A DNA stretch of 64,000 nucleotides, from positions 3,224,001 through 3,288,000 of the forward strand of contig CBDBPL010000007.1 of the NCBI GenBank assembly GCA_965208685.1, written 5' to 3'. The DNA comes from JAJEFO01 sp965208685. Its GTDB lineage: Bacteria > Pseudomonadota > Alphaproteobacteria > Rhodobacterales > Rhodobacteraceae. Positions within the stretch are counted from its first letter, which is position 1. Every line of letters begins with the position of its first letter. This document shows, piece by piece, positions 9,316 to 17,659 of this stretch. The notes beneath the pieces are model-generated. The model did not search any database. It saw only the letters and a list, made by a program, of their open reading frames with translations, and was not told the DNA's origin. The position numbers were made by a program, and so were the translations under genes.

Positions 9316-9522
9316 ATGCCTACTGGCACCGTGAAGTGGTTCAATACCCACAAAGGTTACGGGTTCATCGCGCCCGACGAAGGTGGAAAGGACGTGTTCG
9401 TTCACGTTTCCGCCGTGCAAAAGGCCGGATTGACCGGATTGAGCGACAATCAGAAGGTCGAGTACGAGCTGGCCGAAGGCCGGGACGGCCGCCAGATGGC
9501 GGACGAACTGAAGGCCATCTGA
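9316..9522 (+). CDS. cspA: Cold-shock protein (CspA family)
   Basis: A 68-residue single cold-shock domain protein that binds single-stranded RNA/DNA and acts as an RNA chaperone. It contains both RNA-binding motifs, RNP1-like KGYGFIAPD and RNP2-like DVFVHVS, and begins MPTGTVKWFN, as alphaproteobacterial CspA proteins do. The length is standard. AAGGA lies nine bases before the ATG. The gene stands alone, preceded by a long leader and followed by a perfect 13-bp hairpin, so it is probably monocistronic. Which Csp paralogue it is cannot be said. Confidence 0.95.
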   Translation: MPTGTVKWFNTHKGYGFIAPDEGGKDVFVHVSAVQKAGLTGLSDNQKVEYELAEGRDGRQMADELKAI

Positions 9523-9549
9523 CGAGTCAGCACTAACACTGCATGTGTT

Positions 9550-9588
9550 CATGAATCCGCCGATGCGCAAGCCTCCGGCGGATTCATG
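9550..9588 (+). terminator. Rho-independent-like terminator after cspA
   Basis: Perfect 13-base arms CATGAATCCGCCG (9550-9562) and CGGCGGATTCATG (9576-9588) enclose a 13-nt loop, 27 bases after the cspA stop. The downstream tract is only weakly T-rich (GTTGTT). The fully paired stem suggests it ends the cspA message or protects its 3' end. Confidence 0.7.
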
Positions 9589-9841
9589 GTTGTTCCGGAA
9601 TGCTCTTTGCGAGCCGCGCACGTGCGGGGACGGTGCAGCGTGAATTCGTTCGCTCACCTTCCGCAGCGTTGCGTCTGACCTTCCCCAGCGGACGTTGGGA
9701 CGGCAAACGCGCCTCGCGTGGGCAGGTGGCGCAGCGATGCGCTTGGCTGCACTCACGGCCCGGCGGTGCCGAACCCGAAACGAAAGCGAAGGTTGCAAGA
9801 TCCGAACGGGCGAGGCGTGGGCAACGGTCAACGGAATGCCA

Positions 9842-10753
9842 TCAGCGAATCAGGCTTTCGAATTCCCTCCACTCCCCCTTTGACATGCCGGACGCCTCTT
9901 GCGTCACGTTCTCGCCCGCCAGCATCCTGCGCACGCAGTCGAGGGCCTTTGCCGAGAGGGTCGCGCCTCCCATTCGATAGTCCTCGAACGCCTTGAAGGC
10001 GAACGGGACCCAGTCGGCGACCAGTCTGCAGATTTCCTCCGCGTACACACGAATTTCGTATTGCGCATGGGCATCCGCCCTCAACCGCAGAAAATGGAAC
10101 AGGTTGTGCAAGTCCGTCTTCCAGTACCACTGGGTATAGACATTTGCGGGCAGGTTCATGCGCGCGAGCTCCCTGGCCAGCCCCATCTGGCCATCCTGGG
10201 AAATCATTTGCTCATAATGGTCGTAGCAGCGCATTGAATCGGACTTCAGGAACTCCAGAACGCGGGCCGCCTCCTCTCCCGTCAGCGCCTCTCCGCGGCC
10301 TTGGCTGTTGACGGTCGATTGCGCGGCAAGATCGCCCGGGCTCGGGATGTAGAACTCCCGATCCAGGATCGAATATCGCGCCGAATACTCGTTCACGTTG
10401 GCTGTGCGGTGGCGAATCCACTGACGCGCAACGAACACGGGCAGCTTCACGTGCAGCTTGATCTCGCACATCTCGAAGGGGGTCGAATGCCAGTGGCGCA
10501 TCAGGTAGCGAATCAGGCCTTCATCATTGGAGACCGATTTCGTTCCCTTGCCGTAGCTCACGCGAGCTGCCTGCGTGATCGCGGCATCGTCTCCCATGTA
10601 GTCGATGACCCGGACAAATCCGTGATCCAGAACCGGGTGGATCGTGTAGAGATGATCCTCCATTCCTGGTGCCGTTACGCGCAACGTCGACTGCTTTGCC
10701 GCTCGCATCTCGGCAATTTCACTTTCAGGGTTCTGGATCGCGTCCTCTGTCAT
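9842..10753 (-). CDS. thyX: Flavin-dependent thymidylate synthase ThyX
   Basis: A 303-residue ThyX, which makes dTMP from dUMP using FAD, NADPH and methylene-tetrahydrofolate. The ThyX motif RHR-x7-S is complete (RHRTANVNEYS, residues 114-124), followed by SARYS. WKTDLHNLFHFLRLR is the conserved C-terminal folate/flavin-binding helix. The open frame continues 53 codons upstream, but the ATG at 10753 gives the family-typical N-terminus. The gene stands alone, convergent with cspA and divergent from gloA. It supplies thymidylate together with dUTPase (18688-19152) elsewhere in the window. Confidence 0.95.
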   Translation of the reverse strand: MTEDAIQNPESEIAEMRAAKQSTLRVTAPGMEDHLYTIHPVLDHGFVRVIDYMGDDAAITQAARVSYGKGTKSVSNDEGLIRYLMRHWHSTPFEMCEIKLHVKLPVFVARQWIRHRTANVNEYSARYSILDREFYIPSPGDLAAQSTVNSQGRGEALTGEEAARVLEFLKSDSMRCYDHYEQMISQDGQMGLARELARMNLPANVYTQWYWKTDLHNLFHFLRLRADAHAQYEIRVYAEEICRLVADWVPFAFKAFEDYRMGGATLSAKALDCVRRMLAGENVTQEASGMSKGEWREFESLIR

Positions 10754-10993
10754 GCAAATGTTCGCTTCGTTCGACTCGCCATGTGACCACAGCATAGTGG
10801 GGCCTTGTCCCATCACAACACAATATGAAGGGGTGAAAGAAGATTTTTTCGGATTTCCGTCGGCAACAGCAGCGAAATCGCGCGGGATCGGTTCCGGACC
10901 TGTCAGTGACATGCAAGGACACGCCCCGAAGGTTCGGTGTTGAGCGCGTCCCGCAATGCGTTAGGTTGCCCGCAAACGAAAGGAGTGACTCGC

Positions 10994-11422
10994 ATGGGAA
11001 TCGAATACCTGCATACGATGGTGCGCGTGAAGGATCTCGAAAATTCCAAGGCATTCTACGAACTGCTGGGCCTCGAGGAGACGCGGCGAATCGAAAACGA
11101 GGACGGACGGTTCACGTTGGTGTTCCTGTCGCCTCCAGGGCAGGAAAACGCAGATGTCGAACTCACCTACAACTGGGATGGTGATGACGGGCTGCCCTCG
11201 GACAGCAGGCATTTCGGGCATCTCGCCTACCGGGTCGATGACATCTACGAGACGTGCCGGCACCTGATGGACAACGGCGTCACGATCAACCGTCCTCCGC
11301 GTGACGGTCACATGGCCTTTGTTCGCTCGCCCGACAATGTCTCGATCGAGTTGCTTCAACGAGGCGAGCGCCTGGCTCCGGCCGAGCCGTGGGCGAGCAT
11401 GGAGAATGTCGGGCACTGGTGA
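10994..11422 (+). CDS. gloA: Lactoylglutathione lyase (glyoxalase I)
   Basis: A 142-residue glyoxalase I of the VOC superfamily, converting the methylglyoxal-glutathione hemithioacetal to lactoylglutathione. Two beta-alpha-beta-beta-beta repeats are visible and the four metal ligands can be placed: His7 (YLHTMVRV), Glu56 (DVELTYN), His76 (HFGHLAYRV) and Glu119 (SIELLQRG). ATG at 10994 follows AAAGGAG at the right spacing. Single-gene unit. The glutathione it needs would be made by the GshB encoded at 20589-21524. Confidence 0.95.
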   Translation: MGIEYLHTMVRVKDLENSKAFYELLGLEETRRIENEDGRFTLVFLSPPGQENADVELTYNWDGDDGLPSDSRHFGHLAYRVDDIYETCRHLMDNGVTINRPPRDGHMAFVRSPDNVSIELLQRGERLAPAEPWASMENVGHW

Positions 11423-11651
11423 TCGGAGGCGCGATCTTTGTACGGGCACGGCATTGCCTGCGAGTGCGCCCTATGCTTGGGAATGCCTCGACGCCGTTGC
11501 GCCCGAGTGAATGCGAACGTGTCCTGCCGCTCCGTCTCGGGCCGGATGCGTTGTCCGTGACGTCAACTTGATTCGTTCGCGGGTTGCGCCGGAGTTGGCA
11601 TTGTCCAGTTGATTGCGGGGCCAAGAGACGCTTTCCTGGAACCGAACCCTG

Positions 11652-11924
11652 CTAACCGGGTTGTCCGGGAACGGCCCCGTGAACCTTGATGCGTGCAATC
11701 AAGGAAACGAAACGATCGGGAGGCTCCGCCTGCCCGCTGACCCATGCGTACAGGTCCTGATCGTTCTCGCAAAGCAGGTCTTCGTAGAGATCGAGCCTGG
11801 ATGCGCCAAGCGCCTCGCCGGTTTCTTCCCAGAATCGACCCAGGATCAGATCCATTTCCCTGGTGCCTCGTCGCCACGAACGAACTCCCAACCGACGAAG
11901 TCGAGTGTCACGATCCTCGTTCAT
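11652..11924 (-). CDS. sdhE: Succinate dehydrogenase flavin assembly factor SdhE
   Basis: A 90-residue SdhE/SDHAF2 (DUF339) protein that promotes covalent FAD attachment to the SdhA subunit of succinate dehydrogenase. The family signature is clear: RRLGVRSWRRGTREMDLILG at residues 9-28, containing the RGxxE core that contacts the flavoprotein. The length is typical. The start overlaps the stop of the upstream XRE regulator gene (ATGA), so the two genes are translated from one message. This pairing of an assembly factor with a helix-turn-helix protein is unusual. Confidence 0.9.
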   Translation of the reverse strand: MNEDRDTRLRRLGVRSWRRGTREMDLILGRFWEETGEALGASRLDLYEDLLCENDQDLYAWVSGQAEPPDRFVSLIARIKVHGAVPGQPG

Positions 11925-12313
11925 GCGCCTTCGTCGGCAACCTGGCCAAGGCGCTTCTCAAGAACACCGAGGCGTGCGACGGAACGCTGCATCTCTGACC
12001 TGAGCATACGCATTTCGTGCAAGAGCTCGCTCATTCGGACAGGCCCTGCCTCGGCGTCCGCGCCGACGCCCTGCCCTTCACCGGTCAGCAGCCAGGAAAT
12101 CGACACGTCCAGCACGCCTGCCAGCATCTGGAGCCTGTTCGCACGCGGCTCACGCAAGTCGTTCTCCCAACCCTCCAATGTCTTCAAGGATACGCCGAGA
12201 CGGCGGGCGAGCGCCTTTTGCGTCATGCCCTGGGCACCCCTTGCTGCGGCAAGCCTGTCGCCGAAAGTCGCGGCGTCCTCCGCAAACCAGTTCTTCCCGC
12301 CGTTGCCTTCCAT
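11921..12313 (-). CDS. XRE-family helix-turn-helix regulator
   Basis: A 130-residue protein with an N-terminal Cro/CI-type helix-turn-helix (about residues 14-72: FGDRLAAARGAQGMTQKALA, RRLGVSLKTLEGWENDLREP, LDVSISWLLTGE) and a C-terminal charged helix rich in Arg/Glu/Met, likely a coiled-coil dimerisation segment (about residues 88-127). ATG at 12313 has GAGGG six bases upstream. It overlaps sdhE by four bases and is divergent from the aminotransferase gene at 12390, so it may control that promoter, its own operon, or both. The ligand and targets are not evident. Confidence 0.85.
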   Translation of the reverse strand: MEGNGGKNWFAEDAATFGDRLAAARGAQGMTQKALARRLGVSLKTLEGWENDLREPRANRLQMLAGVLDVSISWLLTGEGQGVGADAEAGPVRMSELLHEMRMLRSEMQRSVARLGVLEKRLGQVADEGA

Positions 12314-12389
12314 GGTGCCCTCAATCCGCTTGTGAACCGCAATGTCACCTTCTATCACGTTTGCGCCCCAGTTCCATCCGGTGACGACC

Positions 12390-13592
12390 ATGCCGCACCT
12401 TTCCGCGACACTCGACGGTGTCAGACCGTCGCCAACGGTTGCCCTGACGGGCCTCGTTGCCGCATTGAAGGCACAAGGTCGCGAAATCATCAGCCTGGGG
12501 GCAGGGGAACCAGACTTTCCCACGCCGCGGCACATCTGCGAAGCGGGAAAGAGCGCCATCGACACTGGCCGCACGCGCTACACTGCCGTGGACGGGATCG
12601 CCGAACTGAAGGAAGCGGTTGCCGCCAAGTTCGCGCGGGACAATGATCTCGCATATGCGCCCGAACAGATCATCGTTGGCACGGGTGGCAAGCAGGTGCT
12701 GTTCAATGCCCTGATGGCGACACTGAACCACGGTGATGAAGTGATCATACCCGCACCCTATTGGGTCAGCTATCCCGACATGGTGCGACTCGCCGGCGGC
12801 ACGCCGTCAATCGTCGAGACACGGGTCGAGGACGGATTCAGGATCTCGCCCCCGCAACTCGACGCGGCAGTCACGTCCCGGACGAAATGGCTGATCTTCA
12901 ACGCGCCATCCAACCCGACGGGGGCCGGATACTCGCCCGATCAGCTGAAGGCCCTTACGGACGTGCTGGAGCGGCATCCGAACGTCTGGATCCTGAGTGA
13001 CGACATCTACGAACATATCGCCTTTCCGGGATATACGTTCTCGACTCCGGCCCAGGCAGCGCCCGCGCTCTTCGACCGCACGCTGACCGTGAACGGCGTC
13101 TCGAAAGCCTATGCGATGACTGGCTGGCGAATCGGCTATGCCGGCGGCCCGGGCGATCTGATTTCCGCAATGCGCACCGTCCAGTCGCAATCGACGACAA
13201 ACCCGTCGTCGGTCAGCCAGTGGGCTGCCGTCGAAGCGCTGAACGGGCCGCAAGATTTCCTGGAAAGTGCTGTCACGACCTTTCACAGACGCCGAGACCT
13301 TGTTGTGGCCGCATTGAATGCGGCGGACGGCGTTTCGTGTCCGGTGCCCGATGGAGCATTCTACGTCTATCCTTCCATCGCCGGGTGCGTCGGCAAGACC
13401 TCGGCGGGTGGCACGGTGATCGAAACGGATGAGGATTTCTGTTCCGCGCTTCTTGAGGAAACCGGGGTTGCAACGGTCTTTGGCGCCGCGTTCGGGATCT
13501 CGCCCAATTTCCGGATAAGCTACGCCGCCTCGGATGAGCAATTGACCGAAGCCATGGACCGCATCCAGGACTTCTGCGCCAGGCTGGCATGA
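12390..13592 (+). CDS. aatA: Aspartate (class I) aminotransferase
   Basis: A 400-residue fold-type I PLP aminotransferase of the 1-beta aspartate/prephenate group. Recognisable parts are the N-terminal SLGAGEPDFPTP, GTGGKQVLFNA around the phosphate site, NAPSNPTGA with the conserved Asn, DDIYEHI with the pyridine-binding Asp/Tyr, the Schiff-base Lys239 in NGVSKAYAMTGWR, and the carboxylate-binding Arg near the C-terminus (NFRISYA). It converts oxaloacetate and glutamate to aspartate and 2-oxoglutarate, and may also transaminate prephenate. The ATG at 12390 lies 77 bp from the divergent XRE gene. The exact substrate within the subgroup is not settled. Confidence 0.9.
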   Translation: MPHLSATLDGVRPSPTVALTGLVAALKAQGREIISLGAGEPDFPTPRHICEAGKSAIDTGRTRYTAVDGIAELKEAVAAKFARDNDLAYAPEQIIVGTGGKQVLFNALMATLNHGDEVIIPAPYWVSYPDMVRLAGGTPSIVETRVEDGFRISPPQLDAAVTSRTKWLIFNAPSNPTGAGYSPDQLKALTDVLERHPNVWILSDDIYEHIAFPGYTFSTPAQAAPALFDRTLTVNGVSKAYAMTGWRIGYAGGPGDLISAMRTVQSQSTTNPSSVSQWAAVEALNGPQDFLESAVTTFHRRRDLVVAALNAADGVSCPVPDGAFYVYPSIAGCVGKTSAGGTVIETDEDFCSALLEETGVATVFGAAFGISPNFRISYAASDEQLTEAMDRIQDFCARLA

Positions 13593-13850
13593 GCGATCTG
13601 TCTTGGGCGTCCGGCCGCGACGCACCGGCGCGGGCAAGGCCGCGCGACATCCCGAGGTCGATCAATCAGCCCATTCTCGACGACCACGCAGCCGTCAGCG
13701 CGAGTTGTCCCGTCGCTGGAATTTCCGCTCATGCCGCGAGGTCATGGCGCGAGGTCATGGTGCCGCACCGGCCCGGCTCTTGCGCCATGTCGAATGCGAC
13801 CTCGCCGGCCTTGGCTGCGATGACATGCCACGGAAGAACGGCAGAAGGCC

Positions 13851-14327
13851 CTATTCCCAGGCCGTCACGTCGCCCCCCACACCGCTCCAGGCCCCCTCAA
13901 CCAGTTCTCTTCCGAGAACACGCTCTGGATTCGTCGGCGGCGGCATTCTCACGCCGGCAAGCGGCGTGAACCCGAAACGGCCATAGTACGGCGCATCCCC
14001 TACAAGCATCACCCTTTCCCAGTCCTTGGCTTTCGCGAGCGCCCCTTCGATCAGAAGCCCGCCCAGGCCTTCGCCCTGCCTCGTCGGGTGAACGGCGACG
14101 GGCCCAAGGAGCAGGGCCGACGTGCCGCCCACCTTCACCGGCCAGAACCGGATCGCGCCACCGAGCATGCCGCCTTCGTCCCGCGCCGTGAGACAAAGAT
14201 CATGCACGGGCTCGGTGGTTGCGCGCAAACGGTATGACGAAAGGGCCTCGCGCCCCGGCGCAAAGCTGAGATCGAAGAGGGCCTCGACCTCCCACCAATC
14301 CTCTTCCGTTTCCACGCTGAGCTGCAC
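13851..14327 (-). CDS. GNAT-family N-acetyltransferase (YhbS-like)
   Basis: A 158-residue protein with a GNAT fold. The acetyl-CoA binding segment LLLGPVAVHPTRQGEGLGGL (motif A with the Q/RxxGxG/A core) lies at about residues 71-90, followed by VMLVGDAPYYGRFGFTPL, typical of the YhbS group. No substrate can be assigned. It faces the flavin reductase gene divergently. Confidence 0.85.
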   Translation of the reverse strand: MQLSVETEEDWWEVEALFDLSFAPGREALSSYRLRATTEPVHDLCLTARDEGGMLGGAIRFWPVKVGGTSALLLGPVAVHPTRQGEGLGGLLIEGALAKAKDWERVMLVGDAPYYGRFGFTPLAGVRMPPPTNPERVLGRELVEGAWSGVGGDVTAWE

Positions 14328-14403
14328 CGCCCGCCCTCGGCTTTTTCATATGGAGCGCCCGTAGCACATGCGCTAGGCGGTGCACAAATTCAGAGGAAGG
14401 CAC

Positions 14404-15009
14404 ATGTTCTACAGACCTGCGGACGGCCACGGACTTCCCCGCAACCCCTTCAAGGCAATCGTGACGCCGCGGCCGGTTGGCTGGATTTCGACAAGGGATG
14501 AGGATGGAACGGAAAACCTCGCTCCGTACTCTTACTTCAATGCCGTCGCCGACGAACCTCCCCAGGTCATGTTCGCCTCAGGCGGCACAAAGGCCGACCA
14601 GGAAGACGCAAAGGACAGTGTCTCCAACGTCCGCAGAACAGGCGTCTTCTGCGTCAACATCGTGGAATACGCGATGCGAAGCCAGATGAACGCGACGTCG
14701 GGTGTCAATGGCAAGGACGTGGACGAGTTTGAGCAAGCCGGGCTGGCCCGTGCACCGTGCCAGACGATTCCATGCTCCCGGATCGAAGGAGCTCCGGCCG
14801 CGCTTGAGTGTCGACTCATGGAAATCTCTCTGCTCAGGGGCGAATCGAACCGCATGGTGCTCGGCGAGGTGACAGGCATCCACTTGCGCGACGACTGCCT
14901 GTCGGATGGCTGCTTCGATGTCCTGAAATACCAGCCGCTGGCAAGACTGGGCTATCGCGACTACGCGCGCATCACGGAGCACTTTGCAATGATCCGACCT
15001 TCCGACTGA
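14404..15009 (+). CDS. Flavin reductase-like domain protein
   Basis: A 201-residue split-barrel protein of the flavin reductase-like (DIM6/NTAB) family that binds FMN. IVTPRPVGWISTRDEDGTEN and APYSYFNAVADEPPQVMFA near the N-terminus are the conserved FMN-binding strands. ATG at 14404 has GAGGAAGG at good spacing and is preferred over an in-frame ATG eight codons upstream. Such proteins reduce flavins or act as oxidoreductase partners; the specific role is unknown. The tnpB element begins within about 250 bp downstream. Confidence 0.85.
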   Translation: MFYRPADGHGLPRNPFKAIVTPRPVGWISTRDEDGTENLAPYSYFNAVADEPPQVMFASGGTKADQEDAKDSVSNVRRTGVFCVNIVEYAMRSQMNATSGVNGKDVDEFEQAGLARAPCQTIPCSRIEGAPAALECRLMEISLLRGESNRMVLGEVTGIHLRDDCLSDGCFDVLKYQPLARLGYRDYARITEHFAMIRPSD

Positions 15010-15255
15010 ACGGTTGGGGGCTCATATTACCTAGCTTGACAGCTGCCGCCAGGCCGCCGCCTCCGGCCCGGCACCCTCGAACGATGCGTCCGCGCGAACG
15101 ATGCCGGCGGGAGCGGGGATCATGTAAGGCAAAGGCTTCCGCACTTGAGAATAAAAAGGGAACTTCACGCTTGACAGGCGGAGCATTCGCAGCCAGAGTG
15201 CGTTCCGAGGCGCTTTCAGCGCCCTCGCCCAAGCCCAGACCGGAGGAACGACCGC

Positions 15256-16470
15256 ATGGCCCTCGTCGCCACGCACAGGCAGGTTGTCCACCGCCTGCTG
15301 CCGCAGAGGCGCAGCAGCTGGCGCCGGCTCGAGCGGACGCTGGAGGAGCAGCGCCAGCTCTACAATGCCGCCCTGGAAGAACGGATCGACTGCTACCGGA
15401 AGACCGGCGGGGGCCGGACATACTTCGACCAGTGCAAGGCCCTGACTCAATGCCGCCGGGACATCCCCGAAATGGCGGAATGCGCGGTGGCGATCCAGCG
15501 CGGCACTCTCAAGCGGCTCGACGAGGCCTTCCGGCACTTCTTCCGAAGGGTGAAGGACGGCGAGACGCCGGGGTTCCCGCGGTTCAAGGGAAGGGCGTTC
15601 TTCAACAGCATCTCCGTCGTCTCCGGCGTCAAGGTCAGGGACGGCACGCTCCACGTTCCGTCCTTCGGCGCGCTGAAGATGCGACGCAGGGGCGGGAACC
15701 CGCATCCCGACGGCAAGCCCGTCTCCGCGGTCCTGAAGCGCGAGCTTGGCAAGTGGCACGCCGTCGTCTGCCAATCCGTCGAGGTCGAGGAGCCGGCCGG
15801 CAACGGGCACGTTCTCGGCCTGGACCGGAACGGAGGCCAGGTCGCGGACAGCGACGGCGAACTTCACGCCATGCCGAACCTGGCGCGGCTGGAGGCGCAG
15901 GCGCGGCGTCTGCAGCGCAGGCTTTCGCGGCGCCGGAAGGGCAGCAAAAGGCGCGAAAAGGCGAAGCGGCACCTGGCGAAGGTGCGGCGCAGGATCGCGA
16001 ACAGGCGCCACAACTGGCATCACCATGTGAGCAGGAAGCTGGCGGCGAAGGCGGGAACCGTCGCCGTCGAGGGCCTGAACGTGAAGGGGATGACGCGCTC
16101 CGCGAAGGGCACCGCCGAGGCGCCCGGCACGATGGTGGCGCAGAAGGCCGGCACCAACCGCGTGATCCTGAACACGGGCTGGACGGCGCTCAGGCGGATG
16201 CTGGACTGCAAGGCGGCGAACGTGATCGTCGTCCCCGCCGGCAACACTTCACGGAAGTGCCACGAGTGCGGCGCGGTCGAAGCCGCGAGCCGCAGAACTC
16301 GGGACGACTTCAGCTGCCTGGCCTGCGGGCACGCGGCCCATGCCGACCTCAACGCGGCGAAGAACATCCGCGGCAAGGCGCTGACGCGCCTTGCCGCGAT
16401 GAACGAGGCGTCAGGGACTGGCGCATCTGCACGGCGAGCGGCGTTTGCGTTGGCAACCTCTGACCCGTGA
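15256..16470 (+). CDS. tnpB: TnpB, RNA-guided nuclease of an IS200/IS605-type element
   Basis: A 404-residue TnpB with an apparently intact RuvC-like site: Asp190 (GLDRN), Glu272 (VAVEGLNVKGM) and Asp364 (HADLNAAKNI). A C-terminal zinc finger has Cys335, Cys338, Cys354 and Cys357 (KCHECG, SCLACG). The N-terminal helix-turn-helix-like region and the basic helical stretch at about 215-255 (rich in Arg and Lys) match the family, and the length is typical. TnpB uses an RNA made from its own 3' region to cut DNA matching the transposon target. No tnpA transposase is nearby, so the element cannot move alone. It lies between the flavin reductase and DUF1178 genes without breaking either. Confidence 0.93.
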   Translation: MALVATHRQVVHRLLPQRRSSWRRLERTLEEQRQLYNAALEERIDCYRKTGGGRTYFDQCKALTQCRRDIPEMAECAVAIQRGTLKRLDEAFRHFFRRVKDGETPGFPRFKGRAFFNSISVVSGVKVRDGTLHVPSFGALKMRRRGGNPHPDGKPVSAVLKRELGKWHAVVCQSVEVEEPAGNGHVLGLDRNGGQVADSDGELHAMPNLARLEAQARRLQRRLSRRRKGSKRREKAKRHLAKVRRRIANRRHNWHHHVSRKLAAKAGTVAVEGLNVKGMTRSAKGTAEAPGTMVAQKAGTNRVILNTGWTALRRMLDCKAANVIVVPAGNTSRKCHECGAVEAASRRTRDDFSCLACGHAAHADLNAAKNIRGKALTRLAAMNEASGTGASARRAAFALATSDP

Positions 16471-16540
16471 AATCAATGCTTGCGACGGCCTGACGGTCCG
16501 TCAAGAATAGCATATAAGTCCCAACGGTTGCACCTTCAGG
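16380..16540 (+). ncRNA. Probable reRNA (omega RNA) at the 3' end of tnpB
   Basis: In characterised TnpB systems the guide RNA scaffold is processed from the end of the tnpB coding region and runs past the stop codon to the right end of the element, with the guide taken from flanking DNA. Here the last 90 bases of tnpB and the following 70 bases include an inverted repeat (GACGG near 16485 and CCGTC near 16500). The exact right end and guide boundary cannot be fixed from one copy, so the coordinates are approximate. Confidence 0.4.
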
Positions 16541-16569
16541 CAACCCCGATCACACACGCATCGCCAGCC

Positions 16570-17022
16570 TCAGTTGGCCTTCTGTCTTGGGATGAACGGC
16601 AATGGAAGGGCCGGCACTCCGTCCTCGATCAGTTTCCGAGCCTCGTCCGACCGCGCTTCTCCGTGAATCGACCGCTGCGGCGTCGTGCCCTCATGCATCG
16701 CACGCGCCTCCTTCACGAAACGGTCGCCGACATAATCCGAGTTCTCTTCCACGTACGTCTTCAACTTGCGGATTGCGTCGGCGATTTCAGGGTCAGTCCC
16801 CGTCGCCATGGATCTCGGCGTCTCGTCCGGCGCCTCCTTCTTGACTGCCTTCTTGCGGGAGGCGCGCACGGGCGGCGCCATCAGGTCCTTGGAAATGTCG
16901 GCGCTGTCACATTCAGGACATGTCACATGGCCAGCCGAAACGAGATCAGTGAATTTCTCGCTCGAGGCAAACCAGCTCTCGAAGCCGTGGCCATTGGCGC
17001 ATCTGAGCGCGAACCGGATCAT
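16570..17022 (-). CDS. DUF1178 family protein
   Basis: A 150-residue DUF1178 protein, common in alphaproteobacteria and of unknown function. The N-terminus reads IRFALRCANGHGFESWFASS, followed by a CPEC pair (about residues 35-38). The two cysteine sites suggest a small zinc ribbon. The middle is charged and probably flexible, and the C-terminus carries the conserved GVPALPLPF segment. It is next to a NUDIX gene in the same orientation, 65 bp apart. Confidence 0.85.
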   Translation of the reverse strand: MIRFALRCANGHGFESWFASSEKFTDLVSAGHVTCPECDSADISKDLMAPPVRASRKKAVKKEAPDETPRSMATGTDPEIADAIRKLKTYVEENSDYVGDRFVKEARAMHEGTTPQRSIHGEARSDEARKLIEDGVPALPLPFIPRQKAN

Positions 17023-17087
17023 GAATTCTCCTTACCGCGTCAATCTTGCTACGCTTGCCGGGAGCGATTGGCAATGCAAGGGCCGAA

Positions 17088-17558
17088 TCACACGTTCGCT
17101 GGATCGAAGCGCTTTATGATCGCTGCCAGTTCGGGTTCGCTCACAAGCTCTGCCGCCTTGGCCAGCGAAAACCACTTCCGCTTCCGCTGGGACGCTTCGG
17201 GGAAGTCCCGGCGCAGCTTCTTGACGCGCATGGGGAAGATGGCGACCACGCAGGGGGCAACCTGCGTTGCCGTGACAGTCTTGTCGTAGCTGAAGATTCC
17301 GAGGCATGTCGCCTTTGCCTTGCCCTCTACACCGGCCTCTTCCCAGGCTTCCGCAACGGCGGCATGCACCGGTGTAGCGCGATCCTGTGGCCAGCCCTTC
17401 GGAATGATCCATCGCTTTCGGCGCCGTGAAGTCACAAGAAGCACCTGAATCTCGTCGCCGCTCCGCCGCCAGCACAATGCGCCAAACTGGGTTCGCACCC
17501 CGCGCTTGCCGCCGTTGGAAAGCCTGAGCGGGCGTTGTCTTCCGCCTTGCGCGCCCAT
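17088..17558 (-). CDS. NUDIX hydrolase
   Basis: A 156-residue NUDIX-fold protein hydrolysing nucleoside diphosphates linked to another moiety, possibly a diphosphoinositol/diadenosine polyphosphate-type subgroup. The box region GWPQDRATPVHAAVAEAWEE followed by AGV keeps the catalytic E-x-x-E-E-x-G core, but the usual first Glu and the Arg of the consensus (G-x5-E-x7-R-E-U) are both Ala. ATG at 17558 is used; a GTG at 17570 is an alternative. The substrate is unknown. The opposite-facing neighbours do not suggest a pathway. Confidence 0.8.
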   Translation of the reverse strand: MGAQGGRQRPLRLSNGGKRGVRTQFGALCWRRSGDEIQVLLVTSRRRKRWIIPKGWPQDRATPVHAAVAEAWEEAGVEGKAKATCLGIFSYDKTVTATQVAPCVVAIFPMRVKKLRRDFPEASQRKRKWFSLAKAAELVSEPELAAIIKRFDPANV

Positions 17559-17659
17559 TTTCTCTGCCACTTCAGCTCGATTTGCCCTTGAAAGAGGACA
17601 CTAGCACCAAGTTCACGCCTTGAGAAGGAGACTGTTGCGCACTGGTTCAACCCGGCACT

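Noticed and set aside
14808..16463. Forward frame of about 550 codons across the tnpB region
   Set aside because: It is out of frame with tnpB and the flavin reductase gene, has low complexity (Arg/Gly/Ala) and shows no motif.
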